Origin: Pseudomonas maioricensis
Lineage (GTDB): Bacteria; Pseudomonadota; Gammaproteobacteria; Pseudomonadales; Pseudomonadaceae
Reading direction: 5' to 3'
DNA length: 64,000 bases
Assembly (NCBI RefSeq): GCF_022790535.1
Contig: NZ_LOHG01000008.1
Coordinates: forward strand, 111,697-175,696
The notes beneath the pieces were generated by a model. It did not search any database and was not told where the DNA came from. It saw only the letters and a list, made by a program, of their open reading frames with translations. This document shows, in pieces, positions 46,757 through 54,173 of this stretch (positions are counted from its first letter, which is position 1; each line of letters opens with the position of its first letter). A program made the position numbers and the translations under genes.

Positions 46757-47206
46757 GTGAATTCCTTGTGAGAAGAACCGGCAATACTATCATTTTGATA
46801 GCTTCCCCATGAGGCAGCTAAACGCCGATTTGGTGAAATCCGGAGAGTTGATTGCCCGTCAGCCCCTCGTGAGAAGGGCTGCCAGTGAAATCTGTTATTG
46901 CTCACTCCAAGTCGCCTATAGATGTCCTTTTTGCTGGACCTTTCAGGGAGACGGCTTGAAGTGCGCCCCTTGGCCTCACTCGCGTGGCTGATCCTGTGTT
47001 CCTGATCTGCTGACGTTTGCTCGGCTTCGAGTCGGCGGGTTCTCCCGCGATATCCAGTTCCAGAGCTGGCATGGCATCGACTATTTGTTGCTCGCGCTTA
47101 CCAGGTGATTCCCGGGATAGTCGATGGCGAGGGTCTTAAGCTGTTAAAGAGCGGGCGGGGCCTTTCAGTCCCTGTCGCTGCGCTTGTTCTGCGCTTCGAT
47201 GGATGT
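46757..47206 (-). other. PL leader region, about 450 nt, no gene
   Basis: Untranslated leader between PL and the first leftward gene. It contains a boxA (47142-47153), a strong stem-loop CAGCCC...GGGCTG at 46860-46881, and a small hairpin CTATCA-TTT-TGATAG at 46787-46801. Fits an RNA antitermination leader (nut- or put-like). No protein frame with a good start was found. Confidence 0.6.
47142..47153 (-). promoter_or_regulatory. boxA antitermination element
   Basis: Minus strand CGCTCTTTAACA, differing at one base from the ribosomal boxA (TGCTCTTTAACA) that binds NusB/S10. It lies about 55-60 nt downstream of the PL -10 box, the expected place for a nutL-type site. Confidence 0.7.
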
Positions 47207-47248
47207 AGTTAACCACCGGTATATTTATTCGTCAATACCGATGGTTAA
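47207..47248 (-). promoter_or_regulatory. PL promoter with paired CI/Cro operators (OL)
   Basis: Minus strand -35 TTGACG (47230-47235) and -10 TTAACT (47207-47212) with a 17-nt spacer. Operator copies TTAACCACCGGTAT (47209-47222) and ATACCGATGGTTAA (47235-47248) overlap both boxes. The sites match those in the cI-cro interval 3 kb away, so the leftward operon is under repressor control. The rightward DUF1654 gene is probably controlled from here too. Confidence 0.8.
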
Positions 47249-47316
47249 TTTAATTTTATTGGGCGTGAGTTATGCTTTTGCTATTACTGGATGGATGTAC
47301 AGTTTTGAGGGAGGGT

Positions 47317-47631
47317 ATGAGCGTGACGCAGACGAAGGCGAAACCAGCAGTACGAGTTGAGATGTCCGGGGTAGAGCGCTTGGGGTTGCGTGTGTCAGAG
47401 ATGATCAACCACCCAGTCGCGCAGGTTCAACGCTGGGTGACTATTCATCGCCTGGTTACTGATGGGGATCGGGAGTGGGAGGAGGTGATCGGAGTATTAG
47501 CAGCCACGGACGAGCTGGACTTGACTTTTGAGGATGATGGTGCGGTGACGGTTCGGTGGGAGCCAATACCGGGTGACGGTCGACATACCAAAGACGTCGA
47601 AGAGATGGAAGGGGAGACAGCTGATTTTTGA
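47317..47631 (+). CDS. DUF1654-family protein
   Basis: 104 aa from ATG 47317, which has GGGAGGGT just upstream. The ERLGLRVSEMINHPVAQVQRWVTIHRL block and W-E-E-V segment, then DELDLTFEDDGAVTVRWE, are typical of Pseudomonas DUF1654 proteins, which are often in prophages; function unknown. It reads rightward from the OL region and ends at a bidirectional terminator facing the exclusion-like module. Confidence 0.75.
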   Translation: MSVTQTKAKPAVRVEMSGVERLGLRVSEMINHPVAQVQRWVTIHRLVTDGDREWEEVIGVLAATDELDLTFEDDGAVTVRWEPIPGDGRHTKDVEEMEGETADF

Positions 47632-47644
47632 AGTGGCGCAAAAA

Positions 47645-47664
47645 AGCCCGCTCAACGGCGGGCT
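47645..47664. terminator. bidirectional terminator
   Basis: Stem AGCCCGC / GCGGGCT with a TCAACG loop, preceded by AAAAAA (T-tract for leftward transcripts) and followed by TT. It ends both the rightward DUF1654 gene and the leftward cI - kinase - DUF3037 transcript. Confidence 0.85.
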
Positions 47665-47700
47665 TTGATAGATATATTTCGATCAATTAAGCGGGCGCGC

Positions 47701-48528
47701 TCAATGGATAAGCCGATTTTGACCCGCGAGCGACGAAATCATATCAAAATATCTTGCCGCATCTTTGGCGTTGGCTAAATTGAATAGCGCATCGCTGTAG
47801 TCGCTGGCCATGTTTAGGTGAGGAGTAATCTCTTTTTCCACAGTACTACTTGCAGTGTAAACAAAATAGCTACCTGTTTTCTCCCCTAGGGCTTTGCGGC
47901 CCTCCATGAATGTCATGACCTTGACAGATGTTTCCTTGAATTTAGAATTTAGATCATTGACGTTGAAGTCTATGGCCTCGGTGATATGATATTTTCCATT
48001 CTTGAGGATGAAGTCAGCATTGAATCCGCTTTTTTCGTTAAGCGGATAGTTATATACCATCTTGTGCTTGCTGAGATCATCTGTGCTCTTGGCAAGCAAA
48101 TCCATTGACTCAAATTTGTCTTTGAGATGGCTGAGTATTCTAGGTGTTCTAGTGACCTTCTCTTTTGCTGAGTAAGGCTTGATAAGCAAATTGAAAAGAT
48201 TTCTAACGCGCTGTTCATACTGCTTTTCATCGTCAATAACAAATTCAGCAGTCTCAGAAAGATAGCTTGGAGACCTAAAGCTTTTAAGCATAGAAAGCGA
48301 TCTATCTGCAGAGCCGGAAAGCTTAGATATGTATTCGATGGAATCTTTCAGGTTCTCTATATCTTCAATACTTGAGGTTCCATCAAGCATGCGCAACTTC
48401 GCCGAAGCGTTTAGTACGCGTACGTCAAGTGTGTCACGCTTGAAAACTACTAAGCCGACGTTGATGATTTCTCCGCGCTTCGGGTCCGGCATGTACTTTA
48501 TGATTGAGTATTTAAACGCTCTCATCAT
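47701..48528 (-). CDS. DUF3037 protein of a HipA-like kinase pair
   Basis: 275 aa. The N-terminal FKYSIIKYMPDPKRGEIINVGLVVF is the DUF3037 hallmark. The rest is mixed helical with a FNLLIKPYS segment and a long Asn/Lys-rich part. No catalytic motif is obvious. The start overlaps the kinase stop by 4 nt, and DUF3037 genes elsewhere are often paired with HipA-like kinases, so the two are likely partners. AT-rich compared with flanking phage genes. Last gene before the terminator in the cI transcript. Confidence 0.8.
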   Translation of the reverse strand: MMRAFKYSIIKYMPDPKRGEIINVGLVVFKRDTLDVRVLNASAKLRMLDGTSSIEDIENLKDSIEYISKLSGSADRSLSMLKSFRSPSYLSETAEFVIDDEKQYEQRVRNLFNLLIKPYSAKEKVTRTPRILSHLKDKFESMDLLAKSTDDLSKHKMVYNYPLNEKSGFNADFILKNGKYHITEAIDFNVNDLNSKFKETSVKVMTFMEGRKALGEKTGSYFVYTASSTVEKEITPHLNMASDYSDALFNLANAKDAARYFDMISSLAGQNRLIH

Positions 48529-49325
48529 ATCCTCCCTTTGATCGCATTGATTCTGTCAAGCCTAGCATTAGAGTCCCACCAGTCAATATAGCCTTTTCGT
48601 TCGCGCTTTGTCATCCACTCGGATGGCATATTTTCCAGGATCTCCTCGACGTCGCTCGTGGAGATCTTAGCTAAGGCGTCTAAGCATGCGACAGCTTCGG
48701 TTCTGTCATAGTTCAGAGTGAGATTGATGAGCAGGAAGGACCCTTGTGTATTGCTTGCGGGGTGCAGTGCCTCAAAGCCATCATGTCCAGTCTCAAAGCA
48801 TGCTCTACTGAAATCAAATGCCAAAGCAATAAAGTTGTTGTCGAAACTCTGTCTCCACAGATAATTTCCCCAATGCCTGTCTTCATTGTTGACAAATATA
48901 TCGAATGCGTAAAGCCTGCTTAAAAATGTCTTGAGATTATTGACCTTAATTTTATGGTCGAGGATCTGCCTTACTTCATGCAGCTGACTGATCTTCTTTA
49001 CGCCGCCTTCCCATAAAGATCCGAAACCTGTACCACCTTCAGATAAGTTTATAAAAGCGTAGTTGGGCGTTGGTATAGTCACTCGATACGCAAGTTCGTA
49101 GCACATTAGCTCGCTGGCAGGAACTTTTCCCTTTCCGTCAGTAGGTTTTTTTACTGCGTAGTCCTTGCCGTCGCGCGCGTTAACTATTAACTGAAGGTCT
49201 GCCGATCCTTGGTTATTTGGGTACTCGGTAAGGATGTCAACTGCAAACATTCTTTTTTGGTAGCCAAGCTCTTTTCCTTTGAGGTCTGGGCCTTTATCTA
49301 GTCCTGATCCATCTTTGCTATCCAT
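48525..49325 (-). CDS. HipA-like kinase in the rex position
   Basis: 266 aa. Kinase features of the HipA family: nucleotide-binding region with DYAVKKP (Lys59/60), the SELMCYELAYRV helix, catalytic loop NNEDRHWGN with Asp149 and Asn154, and metal-binding Asp171 in LAFDFSRA. Much shorter than toxin HipA (about 440 aa). AAGGGACTTAAT precedes the ATG. It lies 80 nt downstream of cI on the same strand, where lambda keeps rexAB and phage 933W keeps stk, so expression in the lysogen and a superinfection-exclusion role are plausible inferences. Confidence 0.8.
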   Translation of the reverse strand: MDSKDGSGLDKGPDLKGKELGYQKRMFAVDILTEYPNNQGSADLQLIVNARDGKDYAVKKPTDGKGKVPASELMCYELAYRVTIPTPNYAFINLSEGGTGFGSLWEGGVKKISQLHEVRQILDHKIKVNNLKTFLSRLYAFDIFVNNEDRHWGNYLWRQSFDNNFIALAFDFSRACFETGHDGFEALHPASNTQGSFLLINLTLNYDRTEAVACLDALAKISTSDVEEILENMPSEWMTKRERKGYIDWWDSNARLDRINAIKGRI

Positions 49326-49405
49326 ATTAAGTCCCTTGAGCCCAGTTTAATTCAGCTTGCTAAATTATTTAGTTTAAAACGTTCTTAAATCTGAATTATA
49401 TATTG

Positions 49406-50287
49406 CTAAACCAAGTTCGCGTTCCAGACGAGAAGCACTCTTGCCTGGATGAATGTCATATCCCGCCGAATCATCCGATCCTTGTGCTTTGTATTGTCAG
49501 AGATCATCTCAAAGTGCTCCTCATCCGCAACCTGCAGGCGCTTTATGTAGATGTGGTCATCCCACGAAAACAGGTAAATCCCATCGCCTACAAAATCTTT
49601 GATGTTGACGTTCACGATCAGCGGATCGCGATGCTTGATCGTCGGCTCCATCGACTGACCCCAGCCCGTCACCATCTTCAGGTGGTAATACTCTTCAAAG
49701 TCGACGCCCATCTCCCGCAGATTGCTTGGGCTGACGCGGATATCCTTCAGCATTTCCGGGAAATCGTGTGCGAGCTGCCCGCCACCCATTGCCGCGCGAA
49801 TATCGTAATGGGCGATCCATACTTCGTCGCCGACCAAACCTGGGCGGGAGAAATCACCCGCGATCACGTTACTGGCCTGGCTGGCTTGCACCTCGACGGC
49901 AGTGTCCTCAACCGCGTTCGCAATCTGCTTCCGGGCGTCGTCTGACAGATTCTTCCCGTGCTTTGCCAGCATCTGCTGAACGATGTCCGCGGATGACTGG
50001 GGCGCAATCGGTCTCGCAGTGCTGGTAAGTGACTCGATCTCATCAGCCAGGCGCTTGCTGAATTTTTCAACTGGCTCTTGGAGCATGCGCGACAGGACGG
50101 CTGCGAACTTGGTGTTCAAGGGATTGATGCCCTTGAAATACAAGTTCACGGCAGCCGGCGTCATTCCCGCCTCATCGGCGATTTTCTTTTGGCTTAGCTT
50201 CAACTCGTTCTTCTTGGAAAGGAACAGGTCGTGCGCAGCTGCGCACTCGGCAAGCAGCTCGGGCGGGAGGATACGTTTCTTGGTCAT
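49406..50287 (-). CDS. CI-type repressor (HTH + S24 peptidase)
   Basis: 293 aa from ATG 50287. The N-terminal HTH is LSQKKIADEAGMTPAAVNLYFKG. The C-terminal S24/LexA-like domain has the catalytic Ser in WGQSMEPTI and Lys in IYIKRLQ. The usual Ala-Gly cleavage site is not clear; an AG in NVIAGDF is about 70 residues before the Ser. No ribosome binding site precedes the ATG, but a TATACA -10 box ends 8 nt before it, so the mRNA is probably leaderless like lambda cI from PRM. Operators lie immediately upstream. Confidence 0.9.
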   Translation of the reverse strand: MTKKRILPPELLAECAAAHDLFLSKKNELKLSQKKIADEAGMTPAAVNLYFKGINPLNTKFAAVLSRMLQEPVEKFSKRLADEIESLTSTARPIAPQSSADIVQQMLAKHGKNLSDDARKQIANAVEDTAVEVQASQASNVIAGDFSRPGLVGDEVWIAHYDIRAAMGGGQLAHDFPEMLKDIRVSPSNLREMGVDFEEYYHLKMVTGWGQSMEPTIKHRDPLIVNVNIKDFVGDGIYLFSWDDHIYIKRLQVADEEHFEMISDNTKHKDRMIRRDMTFIQARVLLVWNANLV

Positions 50288-50296
50288 CGCGCGAAT

Positions 50297-50363
50297 GTAT
50301 ACCAATGGTTAAAAATAAGAAGAAACCATCGGTATTGATTAATAATTAACAGATGGTTAATAT
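50297..50363. promoter_or_regulatory. OR region: three operators, PR and PRM
   Basis: Operators at 50299-50312 (ATACCAATGGTTAA), 50322-50335 (inverted copy) and 50346-50360 (TTAACAGATGGTTAA), centres 23-25 nt apart. PR, rightward: -35 TTGATT at 50335-50340, 17-nt spacer, -10 TAATAT at 50358-50363, overlapped by two operators. PRM, leftward: -10 TATACA around 50296-50301, no good -35, overlapped by the first operator. Confidence 0.82.
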
Positions 50364-50391
50364 CGGCCTCATCTACAACAGAGGCACGACC

Positions 50392-50586
50392 ATGAATGAG
50401 ACTTCCCTAGACAAGTTCGTGGCTGACAAAGGGCAGTCCGAAGCCGCACGGCTTCTTCGGGTGACAGCCCCAGCCATTCACAAAGCCCTTTCTGCGAAAC
50501 GCGACATCCGCGTGCTTGAACTGCCCGACGGCAGCTTTCAGGCGCAGGAGCAGCGCCCGTTTCCATCCCAAAAATCCGCCGCTTAA
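50392..50586 (+). CDS. Cro-type repressor
   Basis: 64 aa from ATG 50392 (GAGG upstream). HTH in GQSEAARLLRVTAPAIHKALSA, then beta strands DIRVLELPDGSFQAQEQRPFPS as in lambda-type Cro. First rightward gene after PR; expected to bind the same operators and shut off cI. The open frame starts earlier at 50353 but without a site. Confidence 0.85.
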   Translation: MNETSLDKFVADKGQSEAARLLRVTAPAIHKALSAKRDIRVLELPDGSFQAQEQRPFPSQKSAA

Positions 50587-50616
50587 ACCCATTCCAACCA
50601 CACAAGGAAGCCTTAG

Positions 50617-50811
50617 ATGGCATACGACGATTCGCGCCACGTGAAAGACCGGGAGATCAAGTCCCGCTACGACGATGAGACCTATGAAGCGCTCAAGGCA
50701 GTGGCGCGACTTCACAAACTGCAATTGGCCGTCTTCGTACGCATGTGCGTGGAAGAGAAGCTGGAAAGCATCGTTGAGCAGGATGTTACCGACAAACACC
50801 AGATGGCCTGA
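50617..50811 (+). CDS. 64-aa ribbon-helix-helix-like protein
   Basis: AAGGAAGCCTTAG precedes the ATG. VKDREIKSRYDDETYEALKAVARLHKLQLAVFVRMCVEEKL resembles an RHH (Arc/CopG) DNA-binding fold: one strand and two helices. Probably a second early regulator, like an Arc- or CII-position protein. Confidence 0.6.
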   Translation: MAYDDSRHVKDREIKSRYDDETYEALKAVARLHKLQLAVFVRMCVEEKLESIVEQDVTDKHQMA

Positions 50812-50831
50812 AGTCCCTGAAGGAGGCCAAC

Positions 50832-51074
50832 GTGCCCGAAAACACGATCTGCCACGGGATCGACGGGAAGCTCTACGAAAAGCTTGAAAGGCTGGCAAAA
50901 GCTGCGGGTATGACCCCGGATGAGTACGCCACAAAGCTTGGAACAGAGCGGATCTTCGAAAAGACCAGGCCCAAGGGAGCCGGAAAACTCCGACACCTAC
51001 CCACAACACGGCGTGACCCGCCGCAGGACTTAATAGGCCCTGAAAAAGGAGGGACTGATGAAGGCTCCCAATAG
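50832..51074 (+). CDS. 80-aa phage protein
   Basis: GTG start after GGAGG. The first half (GKLYEKLERLAKAAGMTPDEYATKLGTERI) also looks like a short RHH-type helix pair; the second half is Pro/Lys/Arg-rich and likely disordered. Possible paralog-like partner of the preceding gene. Function unknown. Confidence 0.55.
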   Translation: MPENTICHGIDGKLYEKLERLAKAAGMTPDEYATKLGTERIFEKTRPKGAGKLRHLPTTRRDPPQDLIGPEKGGTDEGSQ

Positions 51075-51174
51075 CAAAACCCAAATTGCAGGCACAAAAA
51101 AGCCCGGCGGCAACCGGGCTTCTTCAACAGCGTATTTCGTACAACTCTGTGAGGCCGATTATGCATACCTCTAA
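51058..51174 (+). CDS. 38-aa frame with strong ribosome binding site
   Basis: AAAAGGAGGGACTG precedes ATG 51058; the frame ends at 51174, overlapping the start of rha by 14 nt. A terminator-like hairpin lies inside it. It may be a small peptide that couples translation to rha, or only a leader. Composition is not diagnostic. Confidence 0.3.
   Translation: MKAPNSKTQIAGTKKPGGNRASSTAYFVQLCEADYAYL
51096..51124. terminator. terminator-like hairpin before rha
   Basis: Stem AGCCCGG / CCGGGCT (51101-51107, 51114-51120). The T-run is strong for leftward and weak (TCTTC) for rightward transcripts. Candidate tR1-type attenuator between cro-region genes and replication genes. Confidence 0.5.
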
Positions 51175-51964
51175 TATCGATGTACAGGCCCTGAAGAATC
51201 CCGCGCCACATTTTGCGAATCACGAAAACGTGGCGCGGAAAATGTCGTCCCGTGAAATCGCTAATGTCACCGGCAAGCGTCATAACAACGTGAAGCGCGA
51301 CATCGTCTCAATGCTTACCGACCTTGAAGAAGATGTGCTCATTTTTGAGCACATCTATTTGGACGGTTACAAGCGGGAGCAGGTCGAGTATTTGCTTGAT
51401 CGTGAACTGACCGACACGCTGCTCACCGGCTACAGCGCCAAAATGCGCCGCGCTGTCATTCGGCGCTGGACTGAGCTGGAAGGGCAGAGCACAGCCCGTC
51501 AGGCGGTGATTGCGAACGGCACGAAGGTCGTCGGCGAACTGGCAATTCTGGAGTGTTTCACGCGCCTGTTAAAGCCTGCACCGTCCAGCCAGGTGATGAT
51601 GCTCAACAAGATCGCCATCAACAACGGCTTGGACCCGAAGTTTCTCCCTGGCTACGCCATTGATGCAGACCCTGAGTCCCTCAGTGGGTCCAGCATGCCC
51701 ACGAAGTCAGCCACAGCGCTGCTGAAAGACAACGCCATTCGCATTGCTCCGGCCGCCTTCAATCGAATGCTGGCAGACGCGGGCATCATCAAGGTAATGC
51801 AGCGCAAGAACTCCAAGCAGGTTCTGGTCGACTTCTGGTCAGTAACCGAGAAGGGGCTTCGCTACGGCAAGAACCTCACAAGCCCTCAATCCCCTCGCGA
51901 GACGCAGCCTCACTGGTACGTGGATCGCTTCCTTGAGCTGGCCAAATTGGTCGGGAAGGCCTGA
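51161..51964 (+). CDS. Rha-family regulatory protein
   Basis: 267 aa from ATG 51161 (GAGG site). The Rha domain is clear: MSSREIANVTGKRHNNVKRDI at the N-terminal side, then YKREQVEYLLDRELTDTLLTGYSAKMRRAVIRRWTELE. The C-terminal half is a separate alpha/beta segment ending QPHWYVDRFLELAKLV. Rha proteins interfere with growth of phages in cells with altered IHF; their exact role is unclear. Sits between early regulators and replication genes. Confidence 0.85.
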   Translation: MHTSNIDVQALKNPAPHFANHENVARKMSSREIANVTGKRHNNVKRDIVSMLTDLEEDVLIFEHIYLDGYKREQVEYLLDRELTDTLLTGYSAKMRRAVIRRWTELEGQSTARQAVIANGTKVVGELAILECFTRLLKPAPSSQVMMLNKIAINNGLDPKFLPGYAIDADPESLSGSSMPTKSATALLKDNAIRIAPAAFNRMLADAGIIKVMQRKNSKQVLVDFWSVTEKGLRYGKNLTSPQSPRETQPHWYVDRFLELAKLVGKA

Positions 51965-51965
51965 T

Positions 51966-52934
51966 ATGCAATACACCGTCACGATTAACCAGGCGAAGGC
52001 GTTGGAGTGGGGGCTGAATGCTCAGCAAGCTCTGCTGTTTGCTTTCGTCTATGAGTGCCCGAGCTGGGCCAATCCAATCAAGACGGATACCGGGATCTAC
52101 TTCGCGCTGAGCAAGAGCAAGATCGTTGATGAATTGCCGTTGCTGACTGATAAGCCTGATACCGCTTACCGACTTTTGAAAGCCCTGCGAGACGCGGGCT
52201 TGATTGAGCTTTCCAGCACGTCGAGCATCACTTTGATTCGTCTCACTGAGAAGGCGAAAGAGTGGAATCGGAAACTGGATGGGTCGGAAAAATATCCGAC
52301 CTCAGATGCGATTGATGGTCGGAAAAAAATCCGATCCACCTCGGAAAAATCTCCGAGCAAGGTCGGAAAAAAATCCGAGCCAGGGTCGGAAAAATCTCCG
52401 ACAAATCAGGATACCAATAATCAGGGTACCAATCAGGTAACCAGTAATCAGGATTTGCAGGACGGCTCGGACAAGCCGAACCGGTCCAGCGGCATGGTGC
52501 TGGTTGGCGGCATCGAAGCCCCCCGAGTTGAAATCCCCGCCGATATGCCCGGCCCCAAAGATCAGTCCTGCAAAACCTTCAAGACCTGGGCGAACTACGC
52601 CATGTCCTACCGCAAGCGTTACAAGGCGTGGCCGGTTTGGAATGCCAAGGTGGGAGGGCAGGTCGGTCTGCTGATTGGCCGTCTCGGTATCGACGTCGCT
52701 CACAGCGTGGCCGCGTACTACCTCGGCATCAACGACGCGCAACTGATCCGCAAATGCCACAGCCTCAACGAACTGCTGGCCAACGCTGAGGGCTACCACA
52801 CCCAGTGGGTCACTCAGACCCAAATGAACGGCCGCACAGCCCGTCAGCAGGAAGACACTCAGGCCAACATGAATGCGGCACAGGAAGCTGGTCGCAAGAT
52901 TCGTGAGGGAGGGCCGCGCAATGCTTTCCTCTGA
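51966..52934 (+). CDS. phage replication initiator (O-like)
   Basis: 322 aa from ATG 51966. The N-terminal ~110 residues look like a winged-helix DNA-binding domain (GLNAQQALLFAFVYECPSW...LPLLTDKPDTAYRLLKALRDAGLIEL). The central segment is low-complexity Ser/Lys/Asn and encodes the iterons. The C-terminal domain (SCKTFKTWANYAMSYRKRYKAWPVW...) would contact the replisome. The arrangement - initiator with the origin inside its own gene - is that of lambda O. It ends 14 nt inside the next gene. Confidence 0.75.
   Translation: MQYTVTINQAKALEWGLNAQQALLFAFVYECPSWANPIKTDTGIYFALSKSKIVDELPLLTDKPDTAYRLLKALRDAGLIELSSTSSITLIRLTEKAKEWNRKLDGSEKYPTSDAIDGRKKIRSTSEKSPSKVGKKSEPGSEKSPTNQDTNNQGTNQVTSNQDLQDGSDKPNRSSGMVLVGGIEAPRVEIPADMPGPKDQSCKTFKTWANYAMSYRKRYKAWPVWNAKVGGQVGLLIGRLGIDVAHSVAAYYLGINDAQLIRKCHSLNELLANAEGYHTQWVTQTQMNGRTARQQEDTQANMNAAQEAGRKIREGGPRNAFL
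52284..52455. repeat. putative replication origin: five iterons plus AT-rich repeats
   Basis: Five 16-bp palindromic iterons TCGGAAAAA(t/a)(a/c)TCCGA or close at 52284, 52319, 52341, 52363 and 52386, start-to-start spacing 35, 22, 22 and 23 nt (about two helical turns). They are followed by direct repeats AATCAGGATACCAAT / AATCAGGGTACCAAT (52404-52433) and related AT-rich sequence to 52455, a likely unwinding element. All lie inside the O-like gene. Confidence 0.8.
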
Positions 52935-53706
52935 AAAAGTTGCAGAGCTGGCCGGTGCGATCTGCGCCACTGCCGAAACTCTCGGGCAAACGATCAGCGC
53001 GACTGCTGCTGAGCTGATGGCCGAAGACTTGTCGTTGTATCCGCCTGGCGATATCCGCAAAGCACTTCAGTCGTGCCGCCGCGAACTGACCGGCCGCTTC
53101 ACCCTGGCTGCTGTGCTGCAGCGCATCGAAGCTGAGGATGGCCGTCCGGGCAAGGACGAGGCATGGGCGATCGCCATGACCACCAACGACGAATTCGAAA
53201 CGGTGGTGCTCACTGACGAGATCCAGCTCGCCTTGGCTGCCGCCAAACCTGTGCTCGATGCGGGCGACAAGATCGGCGCACGAATGGCGTTCATCAGCGC
53301 ATACGAGCGCTTGGTCAGTCAGGCTCGCGAGGATCACAAGGCGGTGAACTGGCACGCGTCTATCGGCTTTGACGCGAACCGCCGTGTGCAGGCCATCACC
53401 AAGGCTGTGCAGATGCAGCGCATTCCTCAGGAGCGCGGGCAGTTATATCTGGCCGACCTCAACGTCGTACCAATCAGCCAGGACGGCCAAGCCATCACGG
53501 GCCTTCTCACAGGGCAGGTCACACTGCCGAGCGCAGACGTCCGGCAAAGGCTCAAGGCGGTTAAGGACAGCATGGCTGAAATGAGCCGGGCGAGCGCCGA
53601 GCGTCGTACAGAATTGAAGATTCAAGCCGCCAATGATTTGGCTAGCCGTCTCGCATTGCTGCAGCAGCAGGCCGAGGATTTGGAATTGAAGAGGGCTGCG
53701 CGATGA
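52921..53706 (+). CDS. phage replication protein in P (helicase-loader) position
   Basis: 261 aa from ATG 52921 with GGGAGG upstream; overlaps the O-like gene. Largely helical; the first ~70 residues (ELMAEDLSLYPPGDIRKALQSCRRELTGRFTLAAVLQRI) resemble the N-terminal segment seen in phage helicase loaders/primosomal proteins, and the C-terminus is a coiled coil. No ATPase Walker motif is visible, as in lambda P. Function by position. Confidence 0.55.
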   Translation: MLSSEKVAELAGAICATAETLGQTISATAAELMAEDLSLYPPGDIRKALQSCRRELTGRFTLAAVLQRIEAEDGRPGKDEAWAIAMTTNDEFETVVLTDEIQLALAAAKPVLDAGDKIGARMAFISAYERLVSQAREDHKAVNWHASIGFDANRRVQAITKAVQMQRIPQERGQLYLADLNVVPISQDGQAITGLLTGQVTLPSADVRQRLKAVKDSMAEMSRASAERRTELKIQAANDLASRLALLQQQAEDLELKRAAR

Positions 53707-54173
53707 CCGACAAGATCAGCGTCAACTGCCAAGCCAAACTGACCGAGGCAATCACCAGCCTGACCACCATGTACAGGGAAAAGCGTTTCGTAGTCGTCTC
53801 ACTGCGCCCGGGCAAGGACCGAACCCTCGACCAGAACGCACTCTGGTTCGCGATGTACAAGCGAATCTCCGAGATGACCCAGATCGGCGACCCTGCCGAG
53901 GCGCGCAAGTACTGCAAGCTGCACATTGGCGTGCAGATCCTGCTGAACGAAGACGCCGGCTTTCAGGCTGATTGGTATCGCGTCATGCGTCATCTGCCAT
54001 ACGAGGCGAAGCTGGACATGATGGGCGGCTGCCATCTATTCGGCCCGGATGGCTTCCCGGTGACCAGCCTGTTCAACCGCGCGCAGGGCATCCAGTACAC
54101 CGACCGTATCGTTACGCACTTCACCCGTCACGGCGTTGTGTTCTCAGATCTTCTGGGCGAGGTAGCTGCATGA
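53703..54173 (+). CDS. ninB: NinB-family recombination protein
   Basis: 156 aa, ATGA overlap with the preceding gene. RPGKDRTLDQNALWFAMYKRIS is the NinB (lambda Orf) signature, followed by a KLHIGVQILL region. Lambda Orf is a recombination mediator that binds ssDNA and supports RecBCD/RecF-independent exchange. Fits between replication genes and ninG. Confidence 0.8.
   Translation: MTDKISVNCQAKLTEAITSLTTMYREKRFVVVSLRPGKDRTLDQNALWFAMYKRISEMTQIGDPAEARKYCKLHIGVQILLNEDAGFQADWYRVMRHLPYEAKLDMMGGCHLFGPDGFPVTSLFNRAQGIQYTDRIVTHFTRHGVVFSDLLGEVAA

Noticed and set aside
52284..52401. Regularly spaced repeats considered as a CRISPR array
   Set aside because: Repeats are 16 bp with 6-19 nt spacers inside an open reading frame; they fit replication iterons, not CRISPR.
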